Assembly (NCBI GenBank): GCA_963922415.1
Contig: CAWUIP010000065.1
Span: forward strand, 1 to 18,377
DNA from: Aliishimia sp963922415
GTDB lineage: Bacteria > Pseudomonadota > Alphaproteobacteria > Rhodobacterales > Rhodobacteraceae
Direction of reading: 5' to 3'
Length of the DNA: 18,377 nucleotides
The translations under genes were made by a program, and so were the position numbers. Positions 15,119 through 18,377 of this stretch are shown in pieces (position 1 is the stretch's first letter; the number at the start of each line of letters is the position of its first letter). The notes beneath the pieces are model-generated. The model saw only the letters and a program-made list of their open reading frames with translations, made no database searches and had not been told where the DNA came from.

Positions 15119-16711
15119 TTACGCGCGCGACATGACCGAGGCGAGCAGCTCGCGCGTGTAGTCCGACTGCGGCGCGTCAAACACGGCGTCTGCCGGCCCC
15201 TGTTCGACCACATCGCCGCGCTTCATCACCATCACATTGTGCGACATGGCGCGCACTACCGCCAGGTCGTGGCTGATGAAGAGATAGGCCAGCCCGTATT
15301 TCGCCTGAAGGTCGCGCAACAGATCAACGATCTGCACCTGCACGGTCATATCAAGCGCGGAGGTGGGTTCATCCAACACCACCAGTTTGGGGCGCAACAC
15401 CATGGCGCGCGCGATTGCGATCCGCTGCCGCTGCCCGCCCGAGAATTCGTGGGGGTAGCGGTCCATTGTCGCGGGATCGAGGCCAACCTCCGACATGACC
15501 TCGGCTACCAGGTCGCGCGGATCGCGCCCTGGATCGACCTTATGCACCCCAAGCCCTTCCGAGATGATCTGCGCGCAGGTCATCCGCGGGCTGAGGGATC
15601 CAAACGGGTCTTGGAACACGATCTGCATGTCTTTGCGCAACCGCCGCAGGTCCCGCGTTGACCAATCGCGCAAGTCCTGGCCCATGTAGCTTACAGGACC
15701 TTCCGACGAAATCAGCCGCATGATCGCCAGCGCCAGCGTGGTCTTGCCCGAGCCACTTTCGCCCACGATGCCCAGCGTCTCACCCGCACGCACAGACAGC
15801 GTCGCCTCATTTACCGCTTTGACATGGCCCACGGTCCGGCGCATGAGGCCCTGTTTGATGGGAAACCAGATGCGCAGCTTGTCGGTGCTGGCGATCTCGC
15901 TCGCATTCTCGGGCACCGGGCTTGGGCGCCCCTTCGGTTCTGCCCCAAGCAGTTTCTGCGTATACGGGTGCTGCGGGCTGTCAAAGATCTGGCGCGTCGG
16001 CCCCTGTTCCACGATATGCCCATGCTCCATCACGCAGACCCGGTCCGCGATACGGTGCACGATGCCAAGATCATGGGTGATGAACAAAAGCCCCATGTTT
16101 TCCTGACGCTGCAGATCCGCCAGGAGTTCAAGGATCTGCGCCTGGATGGTCACATCTAGCGCGGTGGTGGGCTCGTCCGCGATCAGCACATCGGGTTTGT
16201 TGGCCAGAGCCATGGCAATCATCACGCGCTGGCGCTGCCCGCCAGACAGCTCGTGCGGATAGGCGCGCAGCCGCTCTTCCGCGTTTACGATCCCGACCTG
16301 ATCCAGCAACTCCAGGATGCGCGCCCGCGCTGCATCACGCTGGACGCCTTGGTGCAGCGCCAGACTTTCACCCAGCTGCTTTTCGATGGTGTGAAGCGGG
16401 TTAAGCGACGTCATCGGCTCTTGGAAGATGAACGAAACATCGTTGCCACGCACGTCCTGCAAAAGCTGATTGGAGGCACCAATCATCTCTTTGCCGTCAT
16501 AGGTGACCGAGCCCGAGACCTCCGCACTGTCGCCCAAAAGACCAACTGTCGAGAGCGCCGAGACCGATTTCCCCGACCCGCTTTCGCCAACCAGCGCAAC
16601 CGTCTCCCCCCGCGCGACCGAAAAGGACACGCCCTTCACCGCTTCGGTCAACTGGCCCTCTTGCCGGAAGCTGACGCGCAGATCTTGGACGTTGAGAATG
16701 GGCGCGGTCAC
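15119..16711 (-). CDS. yejF: YejF-like fused double ATP-binding protein of ABC importer
   Basis: A 530-residue cytoplasmic ATPase with two nucleotide-binding domains. Domain 1: Walker A GESGSGKS (42-49), Q-loop FQEPMTSLNP, signature LSGGQ (155-159), Walker B LIADEP (176-181), switch His213. Domain 2: Walker A GESGSGKT (317-324), FQDPFGSLSPR, signature FSGGQ (423-427), Walker B LVVLDEP (443-449), switch His481. Both sites look competent. Length and the RRTVGHVKAV linker before domain 2 agree with YejF, the ATPase of the YejABEF importer, which in enterobacteria and rhizobia takes up microcin C and related peptides. It starts at GTG 16711, sharing four bases with the yejE stop, so translation is coupled. 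The natural substrate here is unknown. Confidence 0.92.
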   Translation of the reverse strand: MTAPILNVQDLRVSFRQEGQLTEAVKGVSFSVARGETVALVGESGSGKSVSALSTVGLLGDSAEVSGSVTYDGKEMIGASNQLLQDVRGNDVSFIFQEPMTSLNPLHTIEKQLGESLALHQGVQRDAARARILELLDQVGIVNAEERLRAYPHELSGGQRQRVMIAMALANKPDVLIADEPTTALDVTIQAQILELLADLQRQENMGLLFITHDLGIVHRIADRVCVMEHGHIVEQGPTRQIFDSPQHPYTQKLLGAEPKGRPSPVPENASEIASTDKLRIWFPIKQGLMRRTVGHVKAVNEATLSVRAGETLGIVGESGSGKTTLALAIMRLISSEGPVSYMGQDLRDWSTRDLRRLRKDMQIVFQDPFGSLSPRMTCAQIISEGLGVHKVDPGRDPRDLVAEVMSEVGLDPATMDRYPHEFSGGQRQRIAIARAMVLRPKLVVLDEPTSALDMTVQVQIVDLLRDLQAKYGLAYLFISHDLAVVRAMSHNVMVMKRGDVVEQGPADAVFDAPQSDYTRELLASVMSRA

Positions 16712-17814
16712 GAGAACGTCTTTCGCGGGTCAAAGGCATCGCGGATGCCTTCGAAGATGAAAATCAAAAGGCTCAGCATGATCGCGAACACAAAGAAGGC
16801 GGTGAACGCAAGCCAGGGTGCGGTGAGATAGGTCTTGGCCTGGAGGCTGAGCTCCCCCAGCGACGGCGCCGAGGACGGCAGGCCGAAGCCCAGGAAGTCC
16901 AACACCGCCAGCGAAGAGATCGTGCCGGTGACGATGAAAGGCAACATGGTCAGCGTGGCCACCATCGCATTGGGCAACATGTGGCGGAACATGATCGTCA
17001 GGTTCGAAACGCCCAGCGCTTTCGCCGCGCGCACGTATTCAAGGTTGCGCGCACGAAGGAACTCCGCCCGGACCACGCCGACAAGCCCGATCCACCCGAA
17101 CGCCACAAGGATTATGATCAAAAGCCAGAAACTTCGCCCCAAGATCGCGAAAAGGATGATGATCACGTAAAGCTGCGGTGTGGCGCCCCAAATCTCGATG
17201 ATCCGCTGGAAGATGAGATCAAGCCAGCCGCCGAAATACCCCTGAATCGCGCCTGCAAAGATCCCAATGACCGTCGAGGCCCCGGTGACAATCAGCGTAA
17301 ACAGGATCGACAGGCGGAACCCGTGGATCACTCGCGCCATCACATCACGCTTGGTCCCATCCGTGCCAAGCCAGTTCTCGCCATTGGGCGGCAGCGGCGC
17401 GGCCCCTGGGCGTTCGACAGCCGTGTCGTAGGAATAGGGAATGAGCGGCCAGATCGCCCAGCCTTTTTCAATCTCTTCGCCTTCGATGACACCATCAGCC
17501 GCGTCTTCGATGTATCCTTCGGGGTCGTCGAAACACAGATCAAGCCCGCCGGTCTTGATCAAACACTGCACCTCTGGATCGCGGTACTGCGCCTCTGTTT
17601 GGAAATCGCCACCAAAGTCCGTCTCGGCGTAGAAGTTCCAAATCGGCGTGAAATACTGCCCGCGATACTGGATCAGGATCGGTTTGTCATAGGCCAAAAA
17701 CTCAGCAAAAAGCGACAGTGTGAAGAGGATGCCAAAGATCCAAAGGCTCCAATACGCGCGGCGGTTTTTCTTGAAGTTGCGCCAGCGGCGTTGATTCAGC
17801 GGGGAGAGCGCCAT
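16708..17814 (-). CDS. yejE: YejE-like ABC importer permease
   Basis: A 368-residue inner-membrane permease. A basic cytoplasmic N-terminus (NQRRWRNFKKNRRAYWSLW, 7-25) leads to helix 1 (about 22-40), then the large periplasmic insert typical of YejE (about 42-158) containing Cys84 and Cys94 and an acidic stretch (DDPEGYIEDAADG, then VIEGEEIE). The core starts at NWLGTDGTKRDVMARVIHGF (147-166), with helices near 168-190, 210-247, 285-305 and 335-356, the EAA coupling loop at 259-282 (EYVRAAKALGVSNLTIMFRH, then MLPN) and the ending EGIRDAFDPRKTF. ATG 17814 overlaps the yejB stop by one base and follows a strong GGAGGGAAGG. It forms the channel with YejB. Confidence 0.93.
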   Translation of the reverse strand: MALSPLNQRRWRNFKKNRRAYWSLWIFGILFTLSLFAEFLAYDKPILIQYRGQYFTPIWNFYAETDFGGDFQTEAQYRDPEVQCLIKTGGLDLCFDDPEGYIEDAADGVIEGEEIEKGWAIWPLIPYSYDTAVERPGAAPLPPNGENWLGTDGTKRDVMARVIHGFRLSILFTLIVTGASTVIGIFAGAIQGYFGGWLDLIFQRIIEIWGATPQLYVIIILFAILGRSFWLLIIILVAFGWIGLVGVVRAEFLRARNLEYVRAAKALGVSNLTIMFRHMLPNAMVATLTMLPFIVTGTISSLAVLDFLGFGLPSSAPSLGELSLQAKTYLTAPWLAFTAFFVFAIMLSLLIFIFEGIRDAFDPRKTFS

Positions 17815-18377
17815 CAGCCTTCCCTCCGCTCAAAGTCGATACGCGGATCGACCAGCACATACATCAAATCCGAAATGATCCCCACCAAAAGCCCAATAAG
17901 ACCAAAGACAAAGAGCGTGCCAAAGACGATTGGGTAGTCGCGCGCCACAGCAGCCTCGAACCCCAAACGGCCCAGCCCGTCGAGCGAGAAGATCGTCTCG
18001 ATAATCAAGGACGCGCCAAAGAAGACCGAGATGAACGCCGCCGGAAAGCCGGCGATCACGATCAGCATCGCGTTGCGGAACACGTGGCCGTAAAGCACGC
18101 CCTGCTCGCTCAGCCCTTTGGCGCGTGCTGTGATCACGTATTGCTTTTTGATCTCGTCCAGAAACGAGTTCTTGGTCAGCAGGGTCAGCGTGGCAAAGGC
18201 CGAAATGGTCGAGGCAACGACCGGCAGCGTGATGTGCCACAGGTAGTCTTTAACCTTGCCCCACCAGGTCAAAGTCTCCCAAACGGCCGCGTCGCTGGTG
18301 AGGCCGCGCAGCGGGAAGATCTGGATGTAGGTGCCGCCCGCCAAGAGCACCAGAAGAAGGATCCCGAACAGAAAACC
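17814..18377 (-). CDS. yejB: YejB-like ABC importer permease, C-terminal part (N-terminus beyond window edge)
   Basis: The open frame runs without a start to the right edge; 187 residues of the C-terminal part are visible. It contains the YejB-like periplasmic segment (PLRGLTSDAAVW, WWGKVKDYLWHITLPVV), the coupling loop with QYVITARAKGLSEQGVLYGH, the hydrophobic segments that follow, ETIFSLDGLGRLGFEAAVARDYP, and the usual B-subunit ending VLVDPRIDFER. The stop TGA at 17816-17814 overlaps the yejE ATG by one base. A GTG at 18350 is an internal Val, not a start, because the frame and the family both continue upstream. The binding protein yejA would be expected further right. Confidence 0.92.
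   Translation of the reverse strand, partial: GFLFGILLLVLLAGGTYIQIFPLRGLTSDAAVWETLTWWGKVKDYLWHITLPVVASTISAFATLTLLTKNSFLDEIKKQYVITARAKGLSEQGVLYGHVFRNAMLIVIAGFPAAFISVFFGASLIIETIFSLDGLGRLGFEAAVARDYPIVFGTLFVFGLIGLLVGIISDLMYVLVDPRIDFERREG

Noticed and set aside
16981..17937. 318-codon plus-strand open frame
   Set aside because: It is antisense to yejE and yejB, which are well supported; composition is shadow-like.

Overview
The window looks like an ordinary chromosomal segment of an alphaproteobacterium, most likely a Rhodobacterales (Roseobacter-group) marine or environmental bacterium. This is inferred from the GC-rich coding sequence, the protein families and the gene neighbourhood (clpS, a RsmC-like methyltransferase, an SDR and hemF beside a SPOR-containing D,D-carboxypeptidase), not from a marker gene. 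I see no rRNA, tRNA, CRISPR array, insertion sequence or phage gene.

Layout. (1) 1-2137, minus strand: a fatty-acid beta-oxidation operon, fadB-like followed by the first 13 codons of a fadA-like thiolase cut by the left edge. (2) 2138-2310: a divergent intergenic region. (3) 2311-8216, plus strand: a complete four-gene peptide/oligopeptide-type ABC importer in the order fused double ATPase, periplasmic binding protein, permease, permease, with overlapping or touching junctions. (4) 8303-8995, plus: an unrecognised membrane-anchored protein with visibly lower GC. (5) 9057-10061, minus: a membrane-bound class III nucleotide cyclase. (6) 10131-13250, minus: a tightly packed cluster transcribed clpS, RsmC-like methyltransferase, short-chain dehydrogenase-like protein, hemF. 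(7) 13251-13612: a 362-base divergent region with several short dyads. (8) 13613-15109, plus: a penicillin-binding-protein-type D-alanyl-D-alanine carboxypeptidase with a C-terminal SPOR domain. (9) 15119 to the right edge, minus: a second ABC importer of YejBEF type (yejB partial, yejE, yejF); its binding protein would lie beyond the right edge.

How the genes fit together. The two importers both pair a fused double ATPase with two permeases and probably take up peptides or similar oligomers. The beta-oxidation genes break down acyl-CoAs. HemF makes protoporphyrinogen precursor under oxygen, ClpS directs N-degron substrates to ClpAP, and the carboxypeptidase trims peptidoglycan, probably at the division septum through its SPOR domain.

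The most unusual items are: the SDR-family protein has lost both residues of the YxxxK catalytic pair and the NNAG motif; a perfect 5-bp inverted repeat matching TGT-N12-ACA (the PpsR/CrtJ consensus) lies directly before hemF; a low-GC orphan gene sits between an importer and a cyclase; and both importers have a permease with a large periplasmic insert carrying a cysteine pair. I did not find convincing evidence of a wholly new multi-gene system.
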